64,000 nt of DNA from Serpula lacrymans var. lacrymans S7.9 (lineage: Eukaryota; Basidiomycota; Agaricomycetes; Boletales; Serpulaceae). The stretch lies in NCBI RefSeq assembly GCF_000218685.1, contig NW_006763292.1, positions 806,562 through 870,561 of the forward strand. Reading direction: 5' to 3'. This document shows, in pieces, positions 1 through 10,885 of the stretch. Within the stretch, counting starts at the first letter, position 1, and each line of letters starts with the position of its first letter. The position numbers were made by a program, and so were the translations under genes. Below the pieces are notes generated by a model. The model saw only the letters and a list, made by a program, of their open reading frames with translations. It searched no databases and was not told the DNA's origin.

Positions 1-133
1 GAGGTGGGGTATAGGGTTATGCCAATTGGCAGGATACAAGGAGCATAATCCCGAGGATACCAAAGATTCAGGGGGTTCAGACTTGAGAAAAGTACTCTTT
101 GGAATTCCGGAGTTTTGCCTTCTGGCATAGGTC
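1..133. repeat. 3' part of an LTR, cut by the window edge
   Basis: The first ~130 bases resemble positions 36953-37097, the end of a complete solo LTR with a target-site duplication. Shared words include gagcataatccc, taccaaagatt and the Gly/Thr-rich stretch before a terminal TCACA/TGACA. It precedes the copia integrase fragment, so it is probably a solo LTR inserted in that element. Its left end is outside the window. Confidence 0.5.
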
Positions 134-1036
134 ACATATTGCACAAACCTGCTAGGCACTTGCAGAGTCTGGTATGATAGAGGGGATAAAACTTGACATG
201 TCAACAAGACTATCTTTCTGTAACACTTGTACCAAGGCTAAAGCAGACAGAAAGCCTTTTACCCATGAATCATACACCTCTGTGGCTGAATATGGAGAAT
301 GAATCCATAGTGACCTATGGGGACCTGCTGCTGTCAAGGATGTTACAGGCAAACACTATGCAATAACTCTCACACCAACTGGTTAAAAAAACTGGTCATC
401 CACCCAAGCCTGCAAAGAAAACACTGCATAAACTAGCTACTGGAAAAAAACCAAACTTATCAGGTCTACAAGGATTTGGTGTGAGTGTATTTGTCAAAGA
501 TGACAATGCTGGGAAACTCAATTCCCCAGCCAAAGAAGGTTATTTTGTTGGCTACAACAAAGAGAGCAAAGGTTACCAGATGTTCTGGCCTGATAAACAC
601 TTTATAACAGTCAAGCAAAACATTGTCTTCAAAACCAGGCTAAAGGATGAGAACAAACATTAACGAGTCTTTTAAAGGGGAGGATGAGACATTTGAGACT
701 GTGAACCCCATATTAAAACACATCAGTGCTAAGAATCCCAAGGCAACTGAAATTGAACACCCAAAATGCCAAGGAGGACCATATGGAAATCACAGCTAAC
801 AACAAATCAGCTATACATCAGCTATACATCAGTTCAAGGATGATCTGAAGATGGAGTATGAAATTACTGACCTGGGACCTATACACTGGCTTGTGAGGAT
901 ACAAATTGAAAGGAATCAAAGCCACAAAACTATATCCCTATATATGTCGAGTCAATACTTAGCACCTTTGACAAGCTTCACGCACTGTACCACGAAGTGA
1001 TTGGAAAATTAATGTACCTGGCCTTGGGTATAAGGT

Positions 1037-1567
1037 CAGGCTCCTCCACAGCCACTGTTTTGAGAGGGGATAATGAGTGCTAGGAAGTTCAGGACAAGGC
1101 TTATTAATAGATAGTCACATGATTATGATAATTTCAAAGTCAGCACAACTTTATTCCTCACTCTTTATTTATAGTGGCTGCAAATTAACATTTGTAAACA
1201 AAGGCTTGCCACAGTGATGGTGACGAGCATCATTGTTGGACATTGAAAAATGTTAATCATTCTTCAAATTGCAGTATAATTACTAATTTTGTATCTACAA
1301 GTACTCAATACAGATGGTCCTGTGTAATGCAGTCCAGTGATGTATGTTGATGGCCAGGCAGGATTTAAACTCCTTTACTGGCATCTGTAGGATAACCCAG
1401 CAAAAGCCAGGCTCCTATCCATGTTTTTTGCAGGCTTAAGTTGGAATAAAGTTGTGCTGACTTTCAATTATTATCTTATCATATCTAATCATATCTAATC
1501 TCATTATTATTTTGTGGCTCTAGGATTAAGTCCTCCTCTCTCAAAACAGTGGCTGTAGAGGAGCCTG
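1037..1567. mobile_element. Fold-back MITE, 531 bp, 8-bp target duplication
   Basis: It begins CAGGCTCCTCCACAGCCAC and ends in the near-perfect inverse, giving terminal inverted repeats of about 30 bp with one mismatch. A second inverted pair lies inside (1139-1157 against 1443-1461, GTCAGCACAACTTTATTCC), so long arms can pair. The flanks GTATAAGG at 1028-1035 and 1568-1575 are identical, and removing the element rejoins the copia reverse transcriptase reading frame. An 8-bp duplication and CAGG..CCTG ends fit a hAT-type MITE. One extra base (t at 1036) leaves 8 versus 9 bp open. No ORF. Confidence 0.85.
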
Positions 1568-1782
1568 GTATAAGGCCAGACATTACAGTTGCCATTTCTC
1601 TCTTGTCCCAATTTTTAAACAACCCCAGAACAGAACACTAGACAGCTGTGAAAATCAGATACGTCAAAGGAACACTAAACTACTAACTTACCTTGGTAGG
1701 ATCAGATAAGTGCCTAACTGGGTACACAGATAGTGATTGGGCATTGCAATCACATTGCCACTCAATCTCCAGCTACACTTTT

Positions 1783-2195
1783 TGTAACAACCAAAGTTTG
1801 TATACTCTGGTGCACAGCTCAGACAAGCAAGAGTGAAGTGAGTGGGAGTGGATACCTCTTATGATAAAACCGGGTTTGTTGTGGGTAAATAACAGGAGGA
1901 CTCGCTGAGGAGTCTCCTTAATCTATTGGGGTATTTATAGTACTACAGACTATTTGTACATATGTACTATACAGTTGATGAAGGCAGTGGCTGACAATGT
2001 CATAGGGCGCAGCACATGTGACCAGCTCTACTGTGTGAGAGACTTGTAGCTAAGAATTAAAATGAGCAGTGCAGCATGAGAAAGTGGAGTTTGAACAAAA
2101 ATGGAAAGTGCCGCATGGCACGGTGTGTGAATACTACAAAATAAAGTTAAAGTGGAGAATGAAATTTAAAGGTCCAAAAATTGTGTAATGTAACA
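1783..2195 (-). repeat. Solo LTR (gypsy family A), TSD CTTTT
   Basis: It starts TGTAACAACCAAAG and ends GTAATGTAACA. It matches the LTRs at 4171-4545, 20563-20980 and 35884-36296, and in reverse orientation 32630-33054, which lies 3' of a gypsy polyprotein on the plus strand. By that reference this copy is on the minus strand. The 5-bp duplication CTTTT is exact (1778-1782 and 2196-2200). It interrupts the copia RNase H coding region. Confidence 0.93.
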
Positions 2196-2620
2196 CTTTT
2201 TTCTACAGTATTGCAACAGATTGATGTCCTGGAGCTCAAAGAAACAAGTGATAGTCAGTTTGTTGTCAACAGAGGCTGAATATATAGGACTCACCAATGC
2301 CTCCAAAGAGGCCCTATGGCTCCGAGCCCTAATTGAAGATACTGAAAGCAAGACCCTAGAAGAAGCTACAGTAATATATTCTGGAACTCACAAAAAATAA
2401 TGTACACCATGCATGAACCAAGCACTTTGATGTGCGGTACTATTTTATCTGCCAAAAAATAACTGCTGGTATACCAGATACCTCCTACTGTCCCACCAAT
2501 AAAATGCCCACACCTTCACAAAGCTGCTAGTCCCAAGCCGCATTCAGTATTTGCTGGAGTTCCTGAGCATGCACTTAGTTTGAGGGGAGGTATTGTAGTT
2601 GACAAGAAGTAATAGACTTG

Positions 2621-3570
2621 GTGTGTGGCAAACATACACCTAGAAAGTATAATTCAGGAGGATACAAGCAGAAAATTGCGTAAACATAGAAACTCGGACT
2701 TGCCACCTCAGTCAATTATCATTTGGCTGAGGTGAGTGCTTAATTGAGGAGCATAAAGGCAAGAAGCACTTGAGGATAGATTGTCTGTTGGCCATTGCTT
2801 ATGTGGTTTGGGACATGCAGGTATGATTATTGAAAGTCTTTACATTGCTTTTGTTACAATTCTTGGCTTTACAACTTTCTTTCTCTGCTCTAACCTTTTT
2901 TATCATTTTTGGACACTTGTGCCATGCAGCACTTTTCTTTGTTGAAAATGTACGTTCTGTGCCGACACAGAGCCATGATGCCGCAGCCAGGCATTTGAGC
3001 ATTCAGAAAAATATTTATTGGCACCAAATGTAAGGCTTCTGCAAAATGGCCTTACTTTGGACAAGGCTATGCTGCTGCATCCTTGAAGACTGTTGCCAGT
3101 GAGAGACAGTATATGAACCCCCTTAATAGGGTTAGAACAGACTTATTGAAAAACTCACAACCTGGGGTAAAATCAAATGGTCAAGTCACATGACAATCGG
3201 TCAACAACCATCTATTTTTTTTGGCACTAGGAGCGTCTACTAGACACTCCTAAACACTCTGAGCAGCCCATTTTGGGCTTGCTTAAATCACTGGTGCTAA
3301 CCAATTTTGCATTATTATCATCCAAATCAAGCAGAACCTTGTTGAAAATGATATGAGGTTGTGTTTTTGTGTGTCCAATGACTTTATCAGTAGATTAACT
3401 AAAATTGATCATGCACTGATATCGAGATAACAAGACATAAATAGTGATTAAATCAAAAGATCAAAAGATTACATGCATGACTACTACAACAAGAAACAAC
3501 AACAAAGAGACTTTGTTCAACGCCTGTTAGGAGATTGAGAAAGAATGAGCGGATAGTGATAATAAATAAC
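2621..3570. other. Gene-free stretch with an LTR fragment
   Basis: No supported gene. Positions 2621-2850 may be remains of the copia 3' LTR, since they follow its polypurine tract. Positions 2852-2950 (TGTTACAATTCTTGG..CACTTTTCTTTG) resemble the first ~100 bp of the plus-orientation family A LTR, so this is a truncated copy. Beyond 3060 I see only AT-rich unique sequence. Confidence 0.5.
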
Positions 3571-4170
3571 TCACATAGACATGCCACAAGAGACAATAAA
3601 AGCCAGAAGATCTTCGAAATCTTCTCTAAGCTCATTATCATGCATGATGACATTGTTAATGAGGGACATTAGCTTCTTGTAAAATTTGCGGTATAAGTTG
3701 ATAGAGAAATTGGCCGCTTCAAAGACCTCTGTGCTGAGTTCCTTGAGGGAGGCATATAAAGCTGTACCTGCTAGAGCCAAAGTGATGTGGGCTGCAAGAG
3801 GACCAATATTGCTGGCAAACAGGCAGCCAAGACCATTCTTTGACTTGTATTGTATATTGAGGATGAGACATATGAGGGCGGGGTGCCTGAAGTATCTTGT
3901 TTTTCCCTGCTTTAACATCAACAAGAGCTTCTGAGTATAGAGAGAATGACTTACATTAAGACCCGGTTTTCCATGCAGAAAGATACATTGAGGCTTCCAC
4001 AAAAGCTCCGTTACTCAATTGTTCTTGTACTCTACCTTTGAGATTGTCAAATCCTACACCTAATCAACAGGAGGTGTAGCTGGTAGATATCTTTGCATAT
4101 ACCGCGGGAATGTGACTTGAAGTCCCCGCAGATACCGTACATAGTGTTCATAACCTGTTCTGTTGGTAAG

Positions 4171-4545
4171 TGTAACAACCAAGAGTTAGTTACTCTGGCA
4201 CACACAAGAACACACTATAAAGGTAGTAATGAGGGAGTGGTTACCCTTTAAGCTGCAGAGAGTTTGTTGGTATACAACAGGAGGACTCGCTGAGGAGTCT
4301 CCTGGATCTATTGGGGTATATATCCTAATACAGAGTGTTTGTACTTATGTACTGTACAGTTGATAAAGTCAATGGCTGATGATGTCATGGGGCCTAGCCC
4401 GCATGACCAGCTATGCGGCGTGAGAAAGAGGAGTTTGAACAAAAGGGGAAGTGCCGCGTGGCACCATGTGTGAAAGCTAAAGTATACAAGGTTAAAGCGG
4501 AGAATGAAAATGAAGGAAAGGTCCAAAAATTGTGTTATCGTAACA
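4171..4545 (-). repeat. Solo LTR (gypsy family A), TSD GTAAG
   Basis: A 375-bp copy of the TGTAACAACC..GTTATCGTAACA repeat. Exact 5-bp duplications GTAAG lie at 4166-4170 and 4546-4550. It sits inside an intron of the DUF6532 gene, between the donor after DDLKE (4587) and the acceptor near 4160, only a few bases from the acceptor side. It may therefore have disturbed splicing more than coding. Confidence 0.93.
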
Positions 4546-5207
4546 GTAAGTGACGCCGAAAGAGTATATAAATTGTCAGACACGTACCTCTTTAAGATCA
4601 TCAGGGTTGTATGGAACCTTGCTGTTGTCACAAGGGGTGCCAAGTTCAACCAGGAGCTCTTCTACAACTTTTTCAGCCCCTGCAAATTGATATTCAGGCA
4701 TGGCCTCAACCTTGATGGTATGTATGTGAAACCAATCTGCTGCCATCTTCACTGTGGCCTTATTGAGATGGAAGTAGCCATTGTCCTTGCTCCTCCTGGT
4801 ACATTTTCTTTGGATGTTTATATTAGACTCTTTATCCAAGCTTAAAGATTGCTGCCGGATATGTGGGATTTGACGGCATTATGCAAGCAGCAATGGGACC
4901 GCACAATTTTTTTCCCGGTGCATCTTGAGAACGTTACATGCCGGGCCATAATCCTAAGAAGCAAGTTAGTACCTAATGCCTGGCAATGCTGATGGTAGTC
5001 TTACTGCTACTACTTGGTCACGGATGTAACCGCCTCTCACAGGCCCCTCTCTCCTACCCAACACAATCCCCTGGTTGACGGGGAGCTCAATTTGCGATTG
5101 CAAGGCACTTGGTGGATTTTGAGGTGCAGAGAGGGTGCTGGTGTATTGGGACGCCATATATAAGAAAGCCGGTGCATGTGTATAGTCAGTGGATGCTTGA
5201 GGACAGG

Positions 5208-5400
5208 TTGGGGGGAGCAGGGATTGTTGAAAAGAAGGAGGAGGAGGCTGGGGCTGGGGCTGCTGAAAAGAAAAAGGAGGAGGCTGGGGCTGTTGAAAAG
5301 AAGGAGCTGGCTGGCACTGTGGAAAAGAAAGAGCTAACTGGGCCTATGGAAAAGAAGGAGGTAGGGCCTGCTGTATGGATAGTTGGTGAAAGGATGGAGG
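5208..5400 (-). repeat. Degenerate Q/P-coding tandem repeat
   Basis: Units of about 24-36 bp built on gaaaagaaggagg..ctggggctg (plus strand) repeat six to seven times. Read on the minus strand they code for PSFQQPQPP-like units joining the DUF6532 exons. Other frames give open but lower-plausibility EKKEE or ASSFFST repeats. Confidence 0.6.
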
Positions 5401-6173
5401 CTGCTGCTGCTGCATAAGTGTTGATAGACCAAAGGGTTGATAAGAGGGGGCTGTGGGAATTGGCTGAAAGCCATGCCCAACATGCTTGAGGCAACTTGTT
5501 GGGTGTCAAAAGCTTTGCCACCAATTTTTTCATCAATATGAGCTTCAGCTATGTGATGATCAGGGTCTGGCTGGTAAAAGTCAACAAAGTCATTGTCATC
5601 CCCCCCATTGAGCTGATAAGCCTTGGTTTTTGCTGATCGCGGCGGTTGTGGGACTGTTCATGGGTCAAACACAGATGAGGACAGCCTGTTATAAACCACT
5701 GAGTGGGATGGGACTTGGGACTGGACACTATGGAGGCTGGAATCAAAGATCAGTGTGGAAATTGGGTCAGTGTGAGTTGCATTTTAATTTCTGGGGCTTT
5801 TCCCTGCAAACAAGGCAAGCCTGATCAGTAGTGTATTAACCAACAAAAAACACAATCACTTACTCTCCCCCAATCTCTAGGTCTCACAGATTATGGCAGA
5901 TCTTGAGCTACAGAGACCTGCCCTCCTCGTCCCCCTCCCCGTCCTTACCCACAACCATGCCCACACCCACCACCGCTTGTAGATTTGCTTTGATTGCCTT
6001 GATCTCCGGGTCTGTTCAGAAATGGCATCAAAAACAATCAGTGAGTTCTCTTGTTTAGAAATCCACTTACAGTGTTGTGTCATGGAAGCTAGGAGGATCT
6101 GCTGGGGGCTGAAAAGGAGTTGAGTAGTTGTGGATTTGGAAGACTTTTCGGGTTGGTACTCTCTTTTGGGCAT

Positions 6174-6779
6174 TGCTCTATGTCAGCTTGGAAGTCGTGG
6201 AACATTGTGGCTGATCTGAAGACTGCTAACAGTAGACTTGTAAGCAGCATTTATACAGTAGAAATTACCTAGTCTACACCTTTCAGAATGAGAAAAACTG
6301 TCCGGAGTTTAATGGCATATCCAATCAGCTTAATCCTACTCATCGAGAAACTGAGTTATGGTCCATGGGAGACCAGCACATTGCCTGCACCTGTATATAA
6401 AAAATGTGTTCTCGAGTGTTAGCAGGCCCCCAGCCTGAGGGCATCATGATGAGGTGAGGCAAAGTCATCCCCGGCATAAGCCGGACCACACCCTGACAAG
6501 CTGAACTAGTTGGCGCTGCACAGCTCAACTTGAGTTCCTCCTCATAATCTCCTATATTACTTAGATAATTGTTACCAGCTCACTGCTTCAAGATAAGGAT
6601 GTTTATTTGCGTGTACTACAGTGGTCTTTGACGTACAACAGGGACAGCGTGATAGGAATACATAATAGGAGAATCAAAGGAGAGCAGCATCAAGTGCAAT
6701 GCATATACATAGGGAAAAGGGATAAACAAGAATCATACATACAAAATTTGAGCAAAATGTAAAAACATATATTAATTTT
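6174..6779. other. Gene-free stretch
   Basis: No gene supported. It lies between the putative start of the DUF6532 gene and the first recognisable Plavaka block. It could hold the lost N-terminal part of the Plavaka transposase, but I cannot match it. Confidence 0.4.
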
Positions 6780-9700
6780 ACTCTGTGTCCTGTAGCAAAT
6801 CATTTTCACCCTCAGGTCACATGTCAGGACAAAAAAAAAGTCCCATGCATGGATTTGTGCAGGTTTCTTGCCTATTCCAAAGTTCAACAGGAACTCTGAT
6901 ATTGTATCTCTTCTATCCTCCCGTGTCTATCACACATGTATGGATAAAATCACCGAAAACCTCAAGTCATGTGCTCAAAATGGCAAATTTCTAACAGACC
7001 CTTTCGGTCAAATACAACTCACATACACACATTTAGTTGGATAGCCGATCTTCCAGAACAACAACTTATCTCATGCATTATGAAGAACTCCTTGCTGGTC
7101 ACAATTGCTACATTGAAACAGTTTGGGTATTCAGGGGTTTATCCTCCTCATCACAATGATGACACTTATATGTTAGTATGCCAGCTTGCACAGAAGGTCC
7201 ACCCCTAGGATGTCAGGAAGTTTCAGACAGAGTCAAAGAAAAATGGTTTGAGTGGTGTACACAAACCATTCTGGCAAGGTTGGGCCCTTTCTGATCCAGC
7301 CAACTTCCTTGTTCCAAAAATCCTTCACGTCTACCACAAGTTTTTTTTTTACCACATCCTCCTTTGGTGTAAGAAAATTGTAGGAAAGAACGAGCTGGAT
7401 GCTTGCTTTTGAAGTCTTCACAAGTGTACTGGATGTGAGGCAACATTATATATATAACAAAAATAATACCCGTCTCTGACTGTACTTGCAGGGAGTAAGA
7501 GGTACAATGAGTTTGAGGTCAACAGATGCTAGAGATTATAGCATGTAGAGGACTGATAGTAAACTCAAGGGTTTCTGATGAGGAGTAAAGCGGGTTATTC
7601 AAGTAATAAAAAGCTAAAGAACAATACATGAGTATGTAGGGTTTTTACAGCTAATTGAATTGTCTATCTCTCAGACCGGAAGTAGAATAAAAGAAAAGTG
7701 GTCTGAGGATGAAACTATCCAATAAAAAAAAGAATAACTATTGTACAACTTCAGGGATTAATCAGCAGGTGAGAAAATGTACTAATAATAGGTAGTATCA
7801 CGCATGTTCAGGAACTTTTTCCTCATGATGAGGTACGATCCTGACTAAAGTGGCTATTAATATATCCAGGCACTGATGGAACTTGGAGCTGGTTGGCGAG
7901 ATCTCAGCTACTAGTCCTTACCCATTGTGCTGGCTAGCTGGGAGTACTACCCAGTCTCTGATCTGCAATATGGAGTGGTAACAATGGTTAAGAAAGCCTG
8001 TTAGGGCTATGAGAAGTAAGATGGCAAAGGATGTCTCTAGCCCTAGAGCCAGAGGTGTAATGGGGAAAGTGTCTGAGAACCAAGACATGGAACAAAACAA
8101 TAAGAAAACGTAAATAGTCCTTACACTGGGTTTTGTCACTTTGTTAGTGGGGTTACTCATGTTAGACAGATGACAGGGAGAGAGCATTGTGATATCCAAC
8201 GTAGTATAGTGGCGGTTATTGCTGGTTGTGCCCCTCCTACATTTGTCTGTGTCATTTGTTCCCCAATCAACTCCATCTACCAGGCTCAAGCCCCAATCCA
8301 TACCACCACTTCTCTACAATCACTATCATTTTTGCTAGCAGCATTTCACCACAAAAAGGATGCTATTCTACAGTCAGGTGCATGGAAAGGCAAAAAAGGA
8401 CCAATAAAACATTTCTGGATACCAAAACTTGAGCTGATGCAGAGTTTTGTTTGAGCCAATTAAAACATGGGCTCGATTATGCAGTATACAGCTGATGTAA
8501 TGGAGCAAATCCTCATCACTCATTTCCAACATCCCTTCAGCAATGGAATGAATTGAATCATCGCACTGACTTTGAGCAATAGTGTGTCCAGATTTTAGAT
8601 CGTCTGGAAAGAACAAGGTTGTTCAATCTTTTCACGCTACTTATCTCACATGGTGTCAGCCTTATGAACTTGTTAGTGGAGGCCGAGGTGGAGGAAGTAT
8701 TTGTGGAGATGAACCCTGAGGAAGAGTGGATATTGCGCGTTCTGCCCAATGAGAAGAGCACGCAGGGCATTTGCACCAGGCGGAACTATTTTTTGGACAG
8801 GACACTCTCTAAAGATTGTTGAGCAGCTTTCCACACTAATATTTCCCCTAACATAGCCAAACTCACCATCCATGCTGCCGCCCTGAGATTTGGCCTCGAG
8901 TATTTTTGTCCCGCCCTTGTTAAATATGCTATTGCATCTCAAGCTTCTGATGACGGAGTATTTCCATTTGATCATGTCCGTATATAGTTTAAATTCTGAA
9001 TCCAACCGTTTTCTGTTCACCGCCCCAACACTGTCATGCCCTGTCAAAGTGTAGCAGCACAACCATCATCCACTGATTATCTGTAAGGCATTTTTGATCC
9101 AGTACTGGTATCGCAGGATAATATATGTAAGCTTGTGTTTTTTTGATTTATATAGGCCTAGTTAATATCTCTCCTATCACCAGTTTTTGCAACCTCTCAT
9201 TTATGTCCAAAATGTTTGCTTCACACAAATGGCTCAGGATTGCGCTATCTTGGAGGAGCCAGATGTTAATATGTATCTCCTTGAAAGATATGTGCTACCT
9301 ATATTTGATTCTTCAGGACAGCCATTGCTAAAAGGAGGGATCATGCCACTGTCTGTTGTATCTCATGCAGTTGATCTCATACAGTGACTCCAAAAACCCT
9401 TTCCATGTTGACTCTGGGTGTCATGCATGAAGCATACCATCAATAGCTTGAGAATTGCACTTAGCTTTGGTGGAGTCATCAATAGTACATACTGTTGGCT
9501 ATAAAATTGCCCCATAGGTCATGTGATTTGGTTCACATGCTATATGATTCATAAATTGTGGGAAAGGACTTAAGTGGAGTAGGAGAAGATACCAGTTGAG
9601 GAGTGTCAGGAATTAATTGAAAGTATGCCTAGAACGATTCAGGCAGTGTTTACAGCAAAAGACGGCTATACCAAGTACTGATAATAACCAAATACCCTTT

Positions 9701-9990
9701 TCAATTCAAAAGTGAAAAAACCCTTTCCATGATGTTGCTGTTTTAAATCAACCATATCTCTATAGCATGTCAACCAAATCACATGACCTATGGGGCAATT
9801 TTATAGCCAAGAGTATTTACTATTTATAACTCCACCAAAGCTAAGTGCAATTCTCAAGCTATTTGATGGTATGCTTCATGCATGACACCCAGAGTCAACA
9901 TGGAAAGGATTTTTGAGGTCACTGTACCTTACTTTGAGCACACAATCAATGTCTTGACAGCAAGAATTTGCTGGAGCTCCCATCATTCTT
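6780..9990 (+). pseudogene. Plavaka (CMC-type) transposase, C-terminal half, decayed
   Basis: Blocks follow one another on the plus strand in the order I know for basidiomycete Plavaka proteins. These are SHAWICAGFLPIPKF (about 6840), DPFGQIQLTYTHLVGWIADL and PEQQLISC (about 7000-7075), NGLSGVHKPFWQGWALSDP and LHVYHKFFFYH (about 7240-7370), TGREHCDIQRSIVAVIAG (8170-8225), FHHKKDAILQSGAW and IPKLELMQSF (8345-8450), GSIMQYTADVMEQILITHF (8470-8525), LLISHGVSLMNLLVEAEV (8630-8690), LPNEKSTQG (8740-8770), YLLERYVLP and GIMPLSVVSHAVDLI (9270-9380). PYFEHTINVLTAR follows after the MITE at 9926. Stops and frameshifts separate the blocks, and about 500 bp (7560-8160) between the FFFYH block and TGREH lack recognisable coding. 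The family cuts and pastes DNA in the nucleus. This copy is a pseudogene. Confidence 0.8.
9382..9924. mobile_element. Tc1/mariner-derived MITE, 543 bp, TA duplication
   Basis: It begins CAGTGACTCCAAAAACCC and ends in the inverse (..GGATTTTTGAGGTCACTG). The arms are long, about 160 bp, and pair almost throughout (for example CTATAAAATTGCCCCATAGG against its inverse). TA flanks both ends (9380-9381 and 9925-9926). The centre (9598-9681) still codes the C-terminus of a Tc1-type transposase, EECQELIESMPRTIQAVF ending in GYTKY and a stop, so it is an internal-deletion derivative of an autonomous element. Excising it restores the Plavaka reading DLI-PYFEHTINV. Confidence 0.93.
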
Positions 9991-9994
9991 TTAT

Positions 9995-10549
9995 CTCAAT
10001 AGTTGTGTAGATAAGGAGATGTATCAGACTTTTGTATTCCCAAAAGGGATGTATTTCCCTTACATCCAATCAGAGGCTTTTCTGACCTTCTACACTAGAA
10101 GTTCCCTTGGTTATTTGTAAGCGAGAATTTTGTACTTTGCAGATGCATGTAGTCTAGACATTTTGGGAAGCAGTCAAACATCAGACGCATTCCCACATCC
10201 CTCCTAGCTCTGGTCACAAGACTACAGATTGCGAGTTTTCTTTCAGCGAAGAAAGCCCACTAGGGAGACAAATCAGCAAGTACCAACAAATGAGCAAGTA
10301 CCCAGGTAGCCAGTTTTCACCCCAGGTTCGAAGCAAGCCCACAGGGAGACAAACCAGCAAGTATTCAATAAGTATTCTTCAAGTATTCTTTCAAACGCGC
10401 AAGTCAAAACACTAGAGAGGAATTTGAAGGGGCATGATTTGAAGGGGCACGAAGAAGAGCAACGGAAGGCAAGGCTGGATCAGATTCGGACACATGCATG
10501 TAATATACATCAGGAACGGGCTATTAAATCAACAAAACAAAATGTAAAA
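9995..10549. other. Gene-free stretch with short direct repeats
   Basis: No gene is supported after the last Plavaka codons. Two copies of a ~30-bp word (cccac..agggagacaaa(t/c)cagcaagta) lie at about 10255-10290 and 10330-10362, and a small tandem (tttgaaggggca) lies near 10428-10450. I see nothing else. Confidence 0.4.
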
Positions 10550-10620
10550 ACTAAGCTGTGCTTGCCCCCAAAGAAAATGAAGATTTAGAATCACAAAAAC
10601 AGTACACACGAAGATGCTTT

Positions 10621-10885
10621 TATTAAGAACAAAGCTTGAAGGAAGTGTCTAGCCACTTGCTGAGAGCAATCAGGGACTGGAACTAGAGTCCAATGTGAGT
10701 AACTAGAGAATAGGAAGCATTGGACTCTGCAGTACTGTCCGAAGTTTTGTAAACAAAGGTAAACAAAGCAGCCACAAAGGCGAAATCATAGAGAACACAA
10801 TCAATAGTGAATGATAGAAGAATAGATAGAGAAAGGAATGAAAATATATAGGTAGCACAAAGGTGCAGAATCACCAAAACTAACA
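10621..10885 (-). repeat. Solo copia LTR, TSD GCTTT
   Basis: 265 bp, nearly identical to the 5' LTR at 48217-48481 of the complete copia element. Exact duplications GCTTT lie at 10616-10620 and 10886-10890. It interrupts the last exon of the minus-strand gene after DYEGRK. Without it the frame runs on into HLRVYCFC. Confidence 0.95.

Larger units (their letters stand above)
134..2620 (+). pseudogene. Decayed Ty1/copia gag-pol fragment
   Basis: Plus-strand copia coding sequence is readable in pieces. A pre-integrase/integrase segment lies at about 210-390 (CNTCTKAKADRKPF, then IHSDLWGPAAVKDVTGKHYA). An integrase C-terminal segment is at 481-660 (GYFVGYNKESKGYQMF). A reverse transcriptase piece is at 830-1035 (YEITDLGPIHWLV, MYLALGIR) and continues at 1568-1782 (RPDITVA, GYTDSDWAL). 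RNase H is at 2201-2400 (SWSSKKQ, STEAEYIGLTNASKEALWLR). A polypurine-like gaggggagg occurs near 2580-2590. Stops and frameshifts break every domain and the gag and protease are absent. Two insertions interrupt it: the MITE at 1037-1567 between the LGIR and RPD codons, and the solo LTR at 1783-2195. In the family these domains carry out integration and reverse transcription. This copy cannot be functional. Confidence 0.85.
3571..6173 (-). pseudogene. DUF6532-domain gene, probably broken
   Basis: Minus-strand exons read as a fungal protein with a disordered N-terminus and a C-terminal DUF6532 domain. It may start at 6173 (MPKREYQPEK). A Q/P-rich region follows (about 5400-4966, SFQQPQPPPFSFQQ repeats). 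Exon 4839-4588 ends in NPDDLKE. After an intron that holds a solo LTR, the next exon starts near 4154 (VMNTMYGICGDFKSHSR). A 43-bp intron (GTATATG..TTAG) leads to GVGFDNLKGRVQEQL and LSAWKTG. The last exon, from about 3907 to 3571, reads GKTRYFRHPALICLI, GLGCLFASNIGPLAAH and TLALAGTALYASLKEL. That order of conserved blocks is what I know of DUF6532. Function is unknown. The join between LSAWKTG and GKTRYF does not keep frame with any GT-AG pair I can find, and one stop lies in the Q/P region, so decay is likely. Confidence 0.65.

Noticed and set aside
5109..5536. Open frames rich in EKKEE (plus) and ASSFFST (minus)
   Set aside because: They come from the same tandem repeat read in other frames. 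The Q/P frame joins the DUF6532 exons and is preferred.
8673..9062. 129-codon minus-strand frame
   Set aside because: Antisense to Plavaka blocks (LVEAEVEEV, LPNEKSTQG) on the plus strand.
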